A DNA stretch of 64,000 bases, taken from the NCBI RefSeq assembly GCF_028335745.1, contig NZ_CP116477.1, positions 930,001-994,000 of the forward strand, in the 5' to 3' direction. The notes under the pieces are model-generated. The model was not told where the DNA came from and searched no databases. It was given only the letters and a program-made list of their open reading frames with translations. Position 1 is the stretch's first letter. Each line of letters opens with the position of its first letter. A program made the translations under genes and the position numbers. This DNA comes from Pectobacterium sp. A5351. GTDB lineage: Bacteria; Pseudomonadota; Gammaproteobacteria; Enterobacterales; Enterobacteriaceae. Shown here piece after piece: positions 38,176 to 47,556 of the stretch.

Positions 38176-38214
38176 TTTGCATTTTTATTCGTAATTTATG
38201 TATTTTTATTCTTT
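38176..38214 (-). promoter_or_regulatory. Tandem ArgR boxes upstream of argA
   Basis: Two 18-bp matches to the ARG box lie at 38176-38193 and 38197-38214, separated by exactly 3 bp, the standard arrangement for one ArgR hexamer. Both have the TGNAT-TTTT-ATTC core. They begin 12 bp upstream of the argA start codon and must cover the promoter or leader. Confidence 0.85.
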
Positions 38215-38440
38215 ATGGCGTAAAAGGCAAGAGGAAGTATTCACCATAAAAGCGAGGTTAATGCTTCAAATTTATGATATCCGCCTGTTATAAGGCCTGC
38301 AGATGATTTTTGCATGACAGGGCAGAGCAGATTCGTTAAAGTTTTTGACAATTTTTACCTTTATTCATTTTTTGATCGCTTATCCCATGCAGTAGCAAAC
38401 AAAAATTCAGGATAACGCACAGCAATCAGATCGGAGCGGC

Positions 38441-39685
38441 ATGTCTCATTCGAATCATCATCTGACTCGACGGCGTCTATTACAAAGCGCAGCAGCAACC
38501 TGGCTGTTAAGCGTAAGTGGTGTAGGGATGGCGGCGACAACACAGGTTGTTGCCGTGCGCGTCTGGCCGTCTTCTGCCTATACCCGCGTCACGCTGGAAT
38601 CTAATCACCCGCTGAAATATAAACAGTTTAGTCTCAGTAATCCTGAACGCATTGTGGTGGATATCGAAAATGTTCACCTGAACAGCGTATTGAAGGAAAT
38701 AGCCAGCCAGTTTCAGCAGGATAACGATCCGCTGATTAAAGAAGCGCGCATCGGCCAGTTTGATAAAAGCACGGTGCGTTTGGTGCTGGAACTCAAACAG
38801 CAGGTGACGACCAAAGTCTTTACGCTGGGGCCGGTGGCCGAATTCAAGCATCGGCTGGTGCTGGATTTGTACCCTGCGGCAGGGCGCTATGACAACGAAG
38901 AAGATCCGCTGCTGGCGCTGTTGGAGGATTACAACAAAGGCGATCTGGAGCGCACGCTGCCAGCAGAAGCGCCGAAAGCCGGGAAGGCCGGGCGGGATCG
39001 TCCGCTGATTATTATGCTCGACCCTGGTCATGGCGGTGAAGATCCCGGTGCGATTGGCAAGAATAAAACGCGCGAGAAAGACATCGTGCTGCAAATCGCC
39101 CGCCGCCTGCGCAAGCTGATCGATAATGAATCCAACATGAAAGCGCATATGACGCGCAATGAAGATGTGTTCATTCCGCTGCGCGTGCGGGTGGCGAAAG
39201 CGCGCAAGCAGCGTGCCGATCTGTTCATTTCGATTCATGCGGATGCGTTTACCAATCGTTCGGCAAGAGGATCGTCGGTTTTTGCCCTCTCGAAGAAAGG
39301 GGCAACCAGTACCGCCGCCAGATTTCTGGCAGAAACTCAGAACGAATCGGATTTGATTGGCGGCGTGAGCATGAGCGGCGATCGCTATCTGGATCACACC
39401 ATGTTCGATCTGGTGCAGACCGTCACTATCAGCGACAGCCTGAAGTTTGGTCAAGAGATCCTGAGTCGGTTGGGTAAAGTGAATCGCCTGCATAAAAACA
39501 GCGTCGATCAGGCTGGGTTTGCGGTACTGAAAGCGCCGGATATTCCGTCTGTTCTGGTTGAGACGGCATTTATCAGTAATCTGGAGGAAGAGCGCAAGCT
39601 GCGTACCAGCCAGTTTCAACAGCAGATTGCCGAATCCATTTTTGCAGGCATTAAAGCCTACTTTGCCAGTCAGGCTCAGCAGTAG
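38441..39685 (+). CDS. amiC: N-acetylmuramoyl-L-alanine amidase AmiC
   Basis: AmiC splits septal peptidoglycan during daughter-cell separation. The 414-aa protein (E. coli 417) has a twin-arginine signal ([15 protein letters not shown], cleavage near AMA), an AMIN septal-targeting domain (~35-140) and an Amidase_3 domain (~190-412) with zinc ligands in [13 protein letters not shown], Glu in KTREKDIV, His in SIHADAF, and catalytic Glu in LVETAFISN. It is divergent from argA across 276 bp; activation would be by NlpD in the known system. Confidence 0.96.
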   Translation: MSHSNHHLTRRRLLQSAAATWLLSVSGVGMAATTQVVAVRVWPSSAYTRVTLESNHPLKYKQFSLSNPERIVVDIENVHLNSVLKEIASQFQQDNDPLIKEARIGQFDKSTVRLVLELKQQVTTKVFTLGPVAEFKHRLVLDLYPAAGRYDNEEDPLLALLEDYNKGDLERTLPAEAPKAGKAGRDRPLIIMLDPGHGGEDPGAIGKNKTREKDIVLQIARRLRKLIDNESNMKAHMTRNEDVFIPLRVRVAKARKQRADLFISIHADAFTNRSARGSSVFALSKKGATSTAARFLAETQNESDLIGGVSMSGDRYLDHTMFDLVQTVTISDSLKFGQEILSRLGKVNRLHKNSVDQAGFAVLKAPDIPSVLVETAFISNLEEERKLRTSQFQQQIAESIFAGIKAYFASQAQQ

Positions 39686-39756
39686 TTGATGTTGCTGATG
39701 TCGCACGATGGCTGCGCCTAACCGGCGCGGTTCAGAGGAAAGAGGTCGCGCAGAAA

Positions 39757-39783
39757 ACAAAAAAGCACCCGTTAAGGTGCTTT
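39757..39783 (-). terminator. Terminator of the initiator-tRNA operon
   Basis: AAAGCACC (39762-39769) pairs with GGTGCTTT (39776-39783); on the minus strand it is followed by a T-rich run. It lies 49 bp after the last tRNA gene and can also serve amiC from the other side. Confidence 0.85.
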
Positions 39784-39831
39784 ATCGCTGCGTTCTTAAT
39801 CGAACAGAACGTAATTGAAAATAGTCTTAAT

Positions 39832-39908
<77 letters not shown>

Positions 39909-39963
39909 TCCGTATGACTTTCTTTACTACTTTTACTTCCCTTGATGGACGACTCACATCAAT

Positions 39964-40040
<77 letters not shown>

Positions 40041-40111
40041 TCCGTACTAACTTTTTACTATTGACTATCTTTTACTACTTTCACTTTTCTTGATGGACGA
40101 CTCACATCAAT

Positions 40112-40188
<77 letters not shown>

Positions 40189-40201
40189 TCCGTGGATGCG
40201 C

Positions 40202-40229
40202 ACTATACTCTCCATGAGTATTGATGCAA
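40202..40229 (-). promoter_or_regulatory. Promoter of the initiator-tRNA operon
   Basis: On the minus strand -35 TTGCAT (40224-40229) and -10 TATAGT (40202-40207) are separated by 16 bp. A GC-rich discriminator (GCGCATCC) follows, typical of stringently controlled stable-RNA promoters. Confidence 0.75.
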
Positions 40230-40459
40230 CCTATTTCTCTAAAAAGCGCGGTATTTGGCTGTCAGGTGATTGATTTACCGCCTTATAGGTTGTTTTGTGA
40301 CCGTAATGTGGCGATGGGAGGAAACCCCACCTTTTACTGTGCCGCGTGCCGAATGGCATACGCGCGATCCGTGGATTTATATGCTGTCCCATTCCTTTCT
40401 CGATAGCCGTTTGTTATCGTTCGACGGTAAATTTTTTGATGTAAAAAGCGAGTGCAAAG

Positions 40460-41596
40460 ATGAAGGGACGGTGGGGAAAATATGTGCTGACCGCAGTGGT
40501 CATTGCCATTCTGGCTGGGTGTCAATCCCGGCCAACCGATCGCGGGCAGCAATATAAAGATGGTCACCTCAACCAGCCTCTGGAATTGGTGAATGAGCCG
40601 AATGCCAAGGGTAAACCCGTCAACGCACGGGATTTCATGACTCAGGTTTCTGAAATCCGCTCGGCGTCACCGAATCTCTATACGCGCAATAATACGACTT
40701 TTCAGGCGATTGAAAACTGGATGATGTCCGGGGCTGATACCCGTGAACTGAGCAAGTTTGGTCTGAACGCCTGGCAGATGGAAGGCGTTGATAATTTTGG
40801 TAACGTGCAGTTTACCGGTTATTACACGCCGGTGTTGCAGGCGCGCCATACCCGCCAGGGGGAATTCCGCCATCCTTTATATGCCATGCCGTCGAAGGGC
40901 AGAAAGAACAGTCGGCTGCCGGATCGTGCTGGCATTTATGCTGGAGCGCTGGATGACAGGCTGGTTCTCGCCTGGACTAACTCGCTGGTCGATAACTTCA
41001 TGATGGAAGTGCAGGGCAGCGCCTATATTGATTTTGGCGATGGACGTCCGCTGACGTTCTTCGGCTATGCGGGTAAAAACGGCCATGCCTACCGCAGTAT
41101 TGGTAAAGTGTTGATCGATCGGGGTGAAGTCCCGCGTGAAGAGATGTCTATGCAGGCCATCCGCAAGTGGGCGGAGCAGCACACCGAATATGAAGTACGT
41201 GAATTGTTTGAGCAGAATCCCTCTTTCGTGTTCTTTAAACCCATGATGTCCGCCCCTGTCAAAGGGGCCAGCGCCGTGCCGCTGGTGGCGAAAGCCTCTG
41301 TGGCATCTGACCGTTCGCTGATTCCGGCTGGTACCGCTCTGTTAATGGAAGTGCCGCTGCTGGATAACGTAGGTAAATTCACTGGCAAGTATGAAATGCG
41401 CCTGATGATTGCGCTGGATGTCGGCGGGGCGATTAAAGGCCAGCACTTCGATATGTATCAGGGTATTGGGCCGGATGCAGGCCACTCGGCTGGCTTCTAT
41501 AACCACTATGGACGGGTTTGGGTGTTGAAGAACGCACAAAGCAGTACGGCGAACGGTTCAGGTTCTTCACTGCTGGTTAATTATCAACAAAACTGA
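40460..41596 (+). CDS. mltA: Membrane-bound lytic murein transglycosylase A (MltA)
   Basis: This outer-membrane lipoprotein cleaves peptidoglycan glycan strands to 1,6-anhydromuramyl products. The 378-aa protein has a lipoprotein signal with lipobox LAGC (Cys21), the MltA barrel domain and the C-terminal 3D domain containing the catalytic Asp (ALDVGGAIKG ... GIGPDAGHSAG). E. coli MltA is 365 aa. It lies between the initiator tRNAs and an inserted molybdoenzyme gene, which starts 18 bp downstream. Confidence 0.95.
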   Translation: MKGRWGKYVLTAVVIAILAGCQSRPTDRGQQYKDGHLNQPLELVNEPNAKGKPVNARDFMTQVSEIRSASPNLYTRNNTTFQAIENWMMSGADTRELSKFGLNAWQMEGVDNFGNVQFTGYYTPVLQARHTRQGEFRHPLYAMPSKGRKNSRLPDRAGIYAGALDDRLVLAWTNSLVDNFMMEVQGSAYIDFGDGRPLTFFGYAGKNGHAYRSIGKVLIDRGEVPREEMSMQAIRKWAEQHTEYEVRELFEQNPSFVFFKPMMSAPVKGASAVPLVAKASVASDRSLIPAGTALLMEVPLLDNVGKFTGKYEMRLMIALDVGGAIKGQHFDMYQGIGPDAGHSAGFYNHYGRVWVLKNAQSSTANGSGSSLLVNYQQN

Positions 41597-41614
41597 TGCT
41601 TCTCTGAGGTTGTC

Positions 41615-43873
41615 ATGGCGATTAAACGTTATCCACATCTTGCGCATTGGGGCGCGTTTACCGCTGTAGTTGAAGACGGCAGGTTGATTCGATGCGAGCC
41701 GTTTGCTGACGATCCGGCACCTTCTGACATGCTCGATTCCATCGTGCCGCTGGTGTATTCCGACCGGCGTATCCGTCGGCCTTCGGTGCGGCGTTCCTGG
41801 CTCCAGAAACGCGAAAATAGCGACAGAACGCTGCGTGGCCGGGAAGACTTTGCTGAAGTGGATTGGGATGTGGCGCTCGATCTGGTTGCGCAGGAGAATC
41901 GTCGTATTCGCGATCGTTACGGTGCGGACGGCTTGTTTGCCGGTTCCTACGGCTGGTCATCTGCCGGGCGCTATCACCATGCGCGTTCTCAGGTACGACG
42001 CTTCTATTTCTCTGGCGGCGGCGCGGTCGATCAGCAGGGGAATTACAGCTGGGGCGCAGCGCAGTTCTTCCTGCCGTATGTGATTGGCACCTTCCATCCG
42101 CTGACGGGCAAGGTGACGGAATGGCGCAGTGTCGCTGAGCACTGTGATATTTTCCTTGCGTTTGGCGGTCTGGCGCTGAAAAACGCGCAGGTGGCCTCCG
42201 GCGGTGCCGGACACCACACGTTGAAGCCTGCGCTGGAAGCGCTGGTGGCGAAAGGCATTCCGGTCATTAACATCAGCCCGATGCGCGATGACTGCCCCGA
42301 GTTTGTGAACGCCGAGTGGATTCCTATCCGACCGAATACCGATGTCGCTCTGATGCTGGCGCTGGGCTATGAGATTCAGCGCTTGGGCGCTGACGATAAG
42401 GATTTCCTGCAACGCTACTGTGTTGGCTATGAGCAACTGAGCGACTATTTGCATGGCCGCGGCGATGGCGTGGTGAAAACGCCCGAATGGGCCAGCGATA
42501 TCACGGGCATTCCCGCCGAGCGTATCCGGCGTCTGGCGCAACAGCTGATTGGCGTGCGCAGCTTTATTACCTGTTCTTACTCTGTGCAACGCGCGCACCG
42601 CGGTGAGCAGCCGTACTGGATGATGATTGCGCTGTCCTCAATGCTGGGACAGGTGGGGTTACCGGGTGGCGGCTTCTCCTTCGGGCACGGCTCGATGAAT
42701 AGCGTGGGCAACGAGCGTATTTCAACGCCTGCGCCAGCTTCACCTTCCAGCCCGAATGCGGGACGAGCAATCCCCGTGGCGCGCATCGCCGATATGCTCT
42801 TGCATCCCGGTACGCCTTATACCTTTCAGGGAGAAACCCATACTTATCCCGATATTCATCTGATTCATTGGGCGGGCGGTAATCCGTTCCATCACCATCA
42901 GCAGTTGAACCGTCTGGTAGACGGCTGGCGTAAGCCGGATACGGTGATTGTGCAGGATATCGTCTGGACGCCAGCGGCGCAAATGGCGGATATCGTGCTG
43001 CCTGTTACGACCACGCTGGAGCGTAATGACATCGGCGGGTCGTCCCGCGATCGCTTTATTTTTGCCATGCATCAGGCGATTGCGCCGCAGCATCAGGCGC
43101 GTAATGACGTGGATATCTTCAGCGAGCTGGCGGAGCGTTTGGGTTATGGCGATGTGTTCACGCAAAATCGCAGTGAGCGGCAGTGGCTGGAACACCTTTA
43201 TGACGAGTGCCGTTCAAGGCAGCGAGGCGTTGCCGACAGTTGGCCGTCATTTGAGGATTTCTGGCAGCAGGGACATGTAGAAATCCCGATGGATGAAAAG
43301 CCGTTTGTGTTCTTTGAGGATTTTCGCCGCGACCCGCAGCAACATGCGCTCAGTACGCCCAGCGGAAAAATAGAACTGTTCAGCTCCGCGATTGCCAGCT
43401 ATGGCTATGCCGATTTTGCACCACACCCGGAGTGGCAACCTCCCGTTGAATGGTTGGGAGCCAAAAGCACGGAAGAATGGCCGCTGCACTTTATTTCCAT
43501 TCAGCCGTCCGACCGTTTGCATAGCCAACTTGCCGCGACGCCGCTGGTTGCCGCGAATAAAACCGCAGGAAAAGAGACGCTTTACATGCACCCGCAGGAT
43601 GCTGCTGCGCGGGATATCGCCGACCGTTCACAGGTGGAAGTCAGAAATGCGCGTGGTCGTATTCTGGCAGGTGTGCAGATTACTGACGGCGTCACGCCGG
43701 GCGTGGTGATCATGTCCACCGGTGCCTGGTTTGAGCCTGGATTTGGTCAGAAAACGTGGCATCCGGTTGAACAGTCTGGCAATGCGAATGTACTGACGCT
43801 GGATATCGGTACGTCGCCGCTCACGCAGGGGCCGAATGCCATGAGCTGTCTGGTGGATGTCGTGCGGGTTTAG
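41615..43873 (+). CDS. Molybdopterin-dependent oxidoreductase, BisC/TorA-like
   Basis: This 752-aa DMSO-reductase-family protein is most like biotin sulfoxide reductase BisC and TorZ. The expected Mo-ligand serine is Ser116 in GSYGWSSAGRYHHA; other family blocks are WDVALDLV, PYVIGTFHPLTG, SSMLGQVGLPGGGFSFGHGSMN and DIVLPVTTTLERNDI. There is no signal peptide or Tat motif and no N-terminal Fe-S cysteine motif, so it is predicted cytoplasmic with bis-MGD only. No electron-donor or chaperone gene is adjacent. It lies between mltA and tcdA, which adjoin in E. coli. The substrate (an S- or N-oxide) cannot be told from sequence. Confidence 0.88.
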   Translation: MAIKRYPHLAHWGAFTAVVEDGRLIRCEPFADDPAPSDMLDSIVPLVYSDRRIRRPSVRRSWLQKRENSDRTLRGREDFAEVDWDVALDLVAQENRRIRDRYGADGLFAGSYGWSSAGRYHHARSQVRRFYFSGGGAVDQQGNYSWGAAQFFLPYVIGTFHPLTGKVTEWRSVAEHCDIFLAFGGLALKNAQVASGGAGHHTLKPALEALVAKGIPVINISPMRDDCPEFVNAEWIPIRPNTDVALMLALGYEIQRLGADDKDFLQRYCVGYEQLSDYLHGRGDGVVKTPEWASDITGIPAERIRRLAQQLIGVRSFITCSYSVQRAHRGEQPYWMMIALSSMLGQVGLPGGGFSFGHGSMNSVGNERISTPAPASPSSPNAGRAIPVARIADMLLHPGTPYTFQGETHTYPDIHLIHWAGGNPFHHHQQLNRLVDGWRKPDTVIVQDIVWTPAAQMADIVLPVTTTLERNDIGGSSRDRFIFAMHQAIAPQHQARNDVDIFSELAERLGYGDVFTQNRSERQWLEHLYDECRSRQRGVADSWPSFEDFWQQGHVEIPMDEKPFVFFEDFRRDPQQHALSTPSGKIELFSSAIASYGYADFAPHPEWQPPVEWLGAKSTEEWPLHFISIQPSDRLHSQLAATPLVAANKTAGKETLYMHPQDAAARDIADRSQVEVRNARGRILAGVQITDGVTPGVVIMSTGAWFEPGFGQKTWHPVEQSGNANVLTLDIGTSPLTQGPNAMSCLVDVVRV

Positions 43874-43941
43874 CGCTATCCTGAGCCGCTTTTTCTCGCG
43901 GTTTTATTCTTCTGTGATTTTGTTTTCGTAAGGTTGGTTGA

Positions 43942-44754
43942 ATGAGTACGCAATTATCCGAAGCCTATTTGCAACGCTTTGGCGGCACCGCGCGGTTATA
44001 TGGTCAACAGGCGCTGGCGCTGTTTTCTCAGGCTCACGTTTGTGTGATTGGCATTGGTGGCGTCGGTTCCTGGGCGGCTGAGGCGCTGGCGCGTACCGGC
44101 ATCGGCGCGATCACGCTGATCGATATGGATGATGTGTGCGTCAGTAACACCAACCGGCAGATCCACGCGCTGCGTCAGCACACTGGACAGTCGAAGACGG
44201 AAGTGATGGCGGAACGTATTCTGGCGATCAACCCAGAATGTCGCGTCACCTGCGTGGATGATTTCATCAGTGCGGAAAACGTGGCCGAGCTGCTCGATAA
44301 AAACTTCAGCTATGTGATTGACGCCATCGACAGCGTGCGCCCGAAGGCGGCGCTGCTCTCCTACTGTCGCCGCTATAAAATCCCGGTGGTGACAACGGGC
44401 GGTGCCGGCGGACAGATCGATCCGACTCGGATTGAAGTGGTCGATCTGGCGAAAACGATTCAGGATCCGCTGGCTGCCAAGCTGCGCGAGCGGTTAAAGC
44501 ACGATTTTAACGTGGTGAAGAACAGTAAAGGGAAGCTGGGGATCGACTGCGTATTCTCCAGCGAGCCGCTGGTTTATCCGCAGCCTGACGGTTCCGTTTG
44601 TGCATCGCGCAGCACGGCAGACGGCGTCATGCGTATGGATTGCGCATCAGGCTTTGGGGCTGCGACGATGGTCACCGCAACCTTCGGGTTTGTTGCGGTA
44701 TCCCATGCGCTGAAGAAGATGATGGCGAAAAGGGAAAGGGCGTCTGCGACGTAA
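43942..44754 (+). CDS. tcdA: tRNA threonylcarbamoyladenosine dehydratase TcdA (CsdL)
   Basis: TcdA uses ATP to cyclise t6A37 of tRNA to ct6A. The 270-aa E1-like protein (E. coli 268) has the nucleotide-binding motif VIGIGGVGSWAAEALARTG, the DMDDV acidic motif, NRQIHAL, and a Cys-containing segment IDCVFSSEP. It converges with csdE-csdA, with which it works in sulfur-relay-linked tRNA modification. Confidence 0.95.
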   Translation: MSTQLSEAYLQRFGGTARLYGQQALALFSQAHVCVIGIGGVGSWAAEALARTGIGAITLIDMDDVCVSNTNRQIHALRQHTGQSKTEVMAERILAINPECRVTCVDDFISAENVAELLDKNFSYVIDAIDSVRPKAALLSYCRRYKIPVVTTGGAGGQIDPTRIEVVDLAKTIQDPLAAKLRERLKHDFNVVKNSKGKLGIDCVFSSEPLVYPQPDGSVCASRSTADGVMRMDCASGFGAATMVTATFGFVAVSHALKKMMAKRERASAT

Positions 44755-44787
44755 CAGGTGTTTGTGACAAAATAAAGCCTGTGGTGC

Positions 44788-44825
44788 AGAAGTCGCGTGA
44801 ATTTCGCTATTTTCCCGCGACTTCT
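44788..44825. terminator. Hairpin between convergent tcdA and csdE
   Basis: A perfect 10-bp stem (AGAAGTCGCG with CGCGACTTCT, 18-nt loop) spans the csdE stop codon. It lacks a clear T-run; a bidirectional terminator is plausible but not certain. Confidence 0.4.
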
Positions 44826-45280
44826 TGTTCTGCTATGTCCCTGATTCTGGCGGCCAGCGCCGCCAGTCCGCTTGAACGCGAAGCGCTGAGCTGTGCGCGC
44901 AGCCCCAACATATCGAACAGCGCCAGCGGATCGTGCTGTAATAGCGTTTCTGGCGCTTTTCCCTCAACGGCGGTGAGCAATACCGCCAGTAATCCCCGCA
45001 CGATGCGTCCGTCGCTGTCACCGTAAAAATGCAACCTGCCATTTTCCTGACGTTGATAACCCAGCCAGACGCGATTTTCACAGCCGGATAATGAAATCTC
45101 GTCTGTCTTCAGCACTTCAGGCAGTGCGGGTAACGCCTTCGCCAATAAAATGAGCTGCCGATAGCGATCTTCCCATGCGTGGCAGGTATCGAAGCGCGCC
45201 AGCAGATCGGCGACGGTGATGGCGTGGCCAAAAGGATGCGTGTGGTCAAAAGGATGCATCGTGTCGGTGGTTTCGGTCAT
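44807..45280 (-). CDS. csdE: Cysteine desulfurase sulfur acceptor subunit CsdE
   Basis: CsdE takes sulfane sulfur from CsdA and stimulates it. The 157-aa SufE-like protein has the acceptor cysteine in [13 protein letters not shown] and the [12 protein letters not shown] helix. It is about 10 residues longer at the N-terminus than E. coli CsdE (147 aa); a His-rich [12 protein letters not shown] stretch is unusual, and an internal ATG at MHPFDH is possible. It starts three bases after the csdA stop. Confidence 0.93.
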   Translation of the reverse strand: MTETTDTMHPFDHTHPFGHAITVADLLARFDTCHAWEDRYRQLILLAKALPALPEVLKTDEISLSGCENRVWLGYQRQENGRLHFYGDSDGRIVRGLLAVLLTAVEGKAPETLLQHDPLALFDMLGLRAQLSASRSSGLAALAARIRDIAEQEVAGK

Positions 45281-45283
45281 GGT

Positions 45284-46489
45284 TTAGTCGATCAGTAATT
45301 CAAGGGCGTTGCCCACTGCGGCTGTCAGCGCAGCAACATCTTGTTGGTTATTGTATGGGGCGAATGAGGCACGGAGTGTGCCGCTGACACCGAGCGCGTC
45401 CATCAACGGCATTGCGCAGTGATGCCCGGCACGCAGCGCAATGCCGCTTTCGGCTAACAGCGTCACTAAATCGCTGTGGTGCACATCGGCAATATCAAAG
45501 GACAGTACGCTGGACTGCGGGCTACGGAAGCTACGAAAGCCGGGGAACTGCGCCAGATGTGTTTCGGCAAGCTGCGCCAGGCGCTGGCTGTGCTGTTCCG
45601 CGGCGTGCCACTCCTGCTCGCTTAGCCAGTCTAACGCCGCAGACAGGCCAAGCACGCCGGCAATGTGTGGCGTTCCTGCCTCAAACCGCTGTGGAATCGC
45701 CCGAGGCTTGAAGCCGTCAAAGGACACCTGCGTCATCATTTTTCCGCCGCCTTGCCACGGTATCATGCTTTCCAGCAAGGCGGTTTTGCCGTACAGCACA
45801 CCAATCCCGGTTGGGGCATACAGCTTGTGTCCGGAAAACGCATAGAAATCAATATCCAACGCCTGTACATCCGGCGGACAGTGAACAATGCCCTGCGCGC
45901 CATCAACCATCACTACCGCACCATAGCGGTGGGCCAGCGCAATCGCGCGCGCTAGGTCGGGCTGTCCGCCCGTCACGTTTGACATTTGCCCCAATGCCAG
46001 CAGCCGGGTTTTGGGGGTGAGCCGTGTGGCTAGCTGCTCAACATCCGGTAAGAAGTCCGCGCCTATCGGTAACTTCACCACCTTTGCGCCGGTTTGCTGC
46101 GCCACCATTAGCCACGGAATGAGGTTAGCGTGATGTTCCGCCTCACTCACCACGATTTCATCGCCCGGTTGAAGGCGAGGACGGGCATAGCTCTGCGCAA
46201 CCAGATTGATTGCTTCCGTTGTGCCTCTGGTCCAGACAATCGAACGTGGATCGTCCGCGCGGAGTAACGTAGCGACCTGCTCTCGAGCGCCTTCAAAGCG
46301 CTGGGTCAACGCCTGCGCACCGCGATGCTGGCTACGGTGTACCGTACCACTCTCACTGCAATAGAACGCTTGAACCGCATCAATGACAGCCTGTGGTTTC
46401 AGCGCGGTCGCGGCGCTATCAAGATACACCGTCGAATGCTGAAGGGCGGGGAACTGTTGGCGAAAGGTGGCGGGGTTAAACGGTGTCAT
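45284..46489 (-). CDS. csdA: Cysteine desulfurase CsdA
   Basis: This PLP enzyme converts cysteine to alanine and delivers sulfur to CsdE. The 401-aa protein (E. coli 401) has PLP lysine in FSGHKLYAPTG, the persulfide cysteine in RAGHHCAMPL, and the motif WTRGTTEAINLVA. ATG 46489 is chosen: AGAGGA precedes it at good spacing, whereas ATG 46495 abuts that site. It forms an operon with csdE. Confidence 0.95.
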   Translation of the reverse strand: MTPFNPATFRQQFPALQHSTVYLDSAATALKPQAVIDAVQAFYCSESGTVHRSQHRGAQALTQRFEGAREQVATLLRADDPRSIVWTRGTTEAINLVAQSYARPRLQPGDEIVVSEAEHHANLIPWLMVAQQTGAKVVKLPIGADFLPDVEQLATRLTPKTRLLALGQMSNVTGGQPDLARAIALAHRYGAVVMVDGAQGIVHCPPDVQALDIDFYAFSGHKLYAPTGIGVLYGKTALLESMIPWQGGGKMMTQVSFDGFKPRAIPQRFEAGTPHIAGVLGLSAALDWLSEQEWHAAEQHSQRLAQLAETHLAQFPGFRSFRSPQSSVLSFDIADVHHSDLVTLLAESGIALRAGHHCAMPLMDALGVSGTLRASFAPYNNQQDVAALTAAVGNALELLID

Positions 46490-46672
46490 GAGCATCCTCT
46501 TTTGGAGGGCCGATCCTGTCCCATTTTGTCGAGAGAGACAAGTTTAGGACTATGCCTAATGCGATTTTATGGAAAAAAAAGCAACTGTTGCTACGCTTTA
46601 AAGTGTTAATTTTCAGGATTTCCTGATGAATAAGGTTAACTAGAAAACATTTAAATTCATTGAGGGTTAACT

Positions 46673-46894
46673 ATGAAGAATAAAATTTCTATTTTTGCCG
46701 CTATCGTGATGGCGTTTTCTCTGGCAGCCTGTTCCAGTAATTACGTCATGCATACTAATGACGGTCGTACCATCGTCGCAGAGGGGAAACCGAAGGTTGA
46801 CGATGAGACGGGTATGATCAGCTATACCGATGCCTACGGTCAGCAACAGCAAATTAATCGTGATAATGTGAAAGAAATGGTGCAAGGGAAGTAG
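46673..46894 (+). CDS. ygdI: YgdI-type small lipoprotein (DUF903)
   Basis: This 73-aa predicted lipoprotein has a signal (MKNKISIFAAIVMAFSLAA) with lipobox LAAC and core SSNYVMHTNDGRTIVAEGKP. It is a paralogue of YgdR at 13745-13963 (both share NYVM-T-G and Q-QIN-D). It lies between csdA and gcvB as in E. coli. Function unknown. Confidence 0.92.
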   Translation: MKNKISIFAAIVMAFSLAACSSNYVMHTNDGRTIVAEGKPKVDDETGMISYTDAYGQQQQINRDNVKEMVQGK

Positions 46895-46982
46895 TGCTGC
46901 TTGCCTACCATTACACGTTGCCCGTTAAGCCGTGTCAGACTGAGATAGGTGTGCCATGGCATTTCAGGTGTGAAACGTAAGC

Positions 46983-47181
46983 AAAAAAAAGCACCGCAAT
47001 TTGCGGTGCTACACAAAAAATCACTTTGGACAGACAGGGTAAATGTACAGGAAGTGAATAGGGTAGACTCGCTACCACATCTGCAAAAGGCAGATAAACA
47101 AATAGCAAACACAACATCACAACCACAAGCCAAAAGCACCTCAGGTTACCCCTCCGCACTTTTCGTTCCGGCCCAGGAAGT
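46983..47181 (-). ncRNA. gcvB: GcvB small regulatory RNA
   Basis: The minus strand gives a ~199-nt RNA with a GcvB-like 5' end (ACTTCCTGGGCCGGAACG), the GU-rich seed R1 (GGCTTGTGGTTGTGATGTTG), the conserved ACTTCCTGTACATTTACCC segment and the terminator hairpin AGCACCGCA/TGCGGTGCT followed by eight Ts. Position (divergent from gcvA, facing ygdI) matches E. coli. GcvB with Hfq represses many amino-acid and peptide uptake mRNAs. The 5' end is inferred from homology. Confidence 0.96.
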
Positions 47182-47187
47182 TGCGCT

Positions 47188-47216
47188 AATATAGGTATTT
47201 GCTGGTACATCCTCAA
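47188..47216 (-). promoter_or_regulatory. gcvB promoter
   Basis: On the minus strand -35 TTGAGG (47211-47216) and -10 TATATT (47188-47193) are spaced 17 bp and lie just upstream of the inferred RNA 5' end at 47181. In E. coli GcvA and GcvR control this promoter. Confidence 0.75.
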
Positions 47217-47251
47217 CGGACAAATTATAATGTCTCGGATTACAAAAACTA

Positions 47252-47378
<127 letters not shown>

Positions 47379-47556
47379 TGATGTACCCGTCATCTTTTCG
47401 TTGTAGAGAATCCGGCTATTGCCACTGGTATTAATCGCTTAGTCAGCTAATTGGCAGGCGATCTTTCCCTTTGTTGCCTTTCTGCATCTTAAGATTTTAT
47501 GGGTATAAATGTGCCCGATAAACCGCTGATTTAGCGTAAACCAAAAGATTTCATTC

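Noticed and set aside
38507-39760. 417-aa minus-strand frame antisense to amiC
   Set aside because: Shadow frame over amiC, His/Gln-rich, with no recognisable domain.
46840-47139. 99-aa minus-strand reading frame MLLACGCDVVFAICL...
   Set aside because: It runs through the GcvB RNA and its terminator; no protein family resemblance and no ribosome site.
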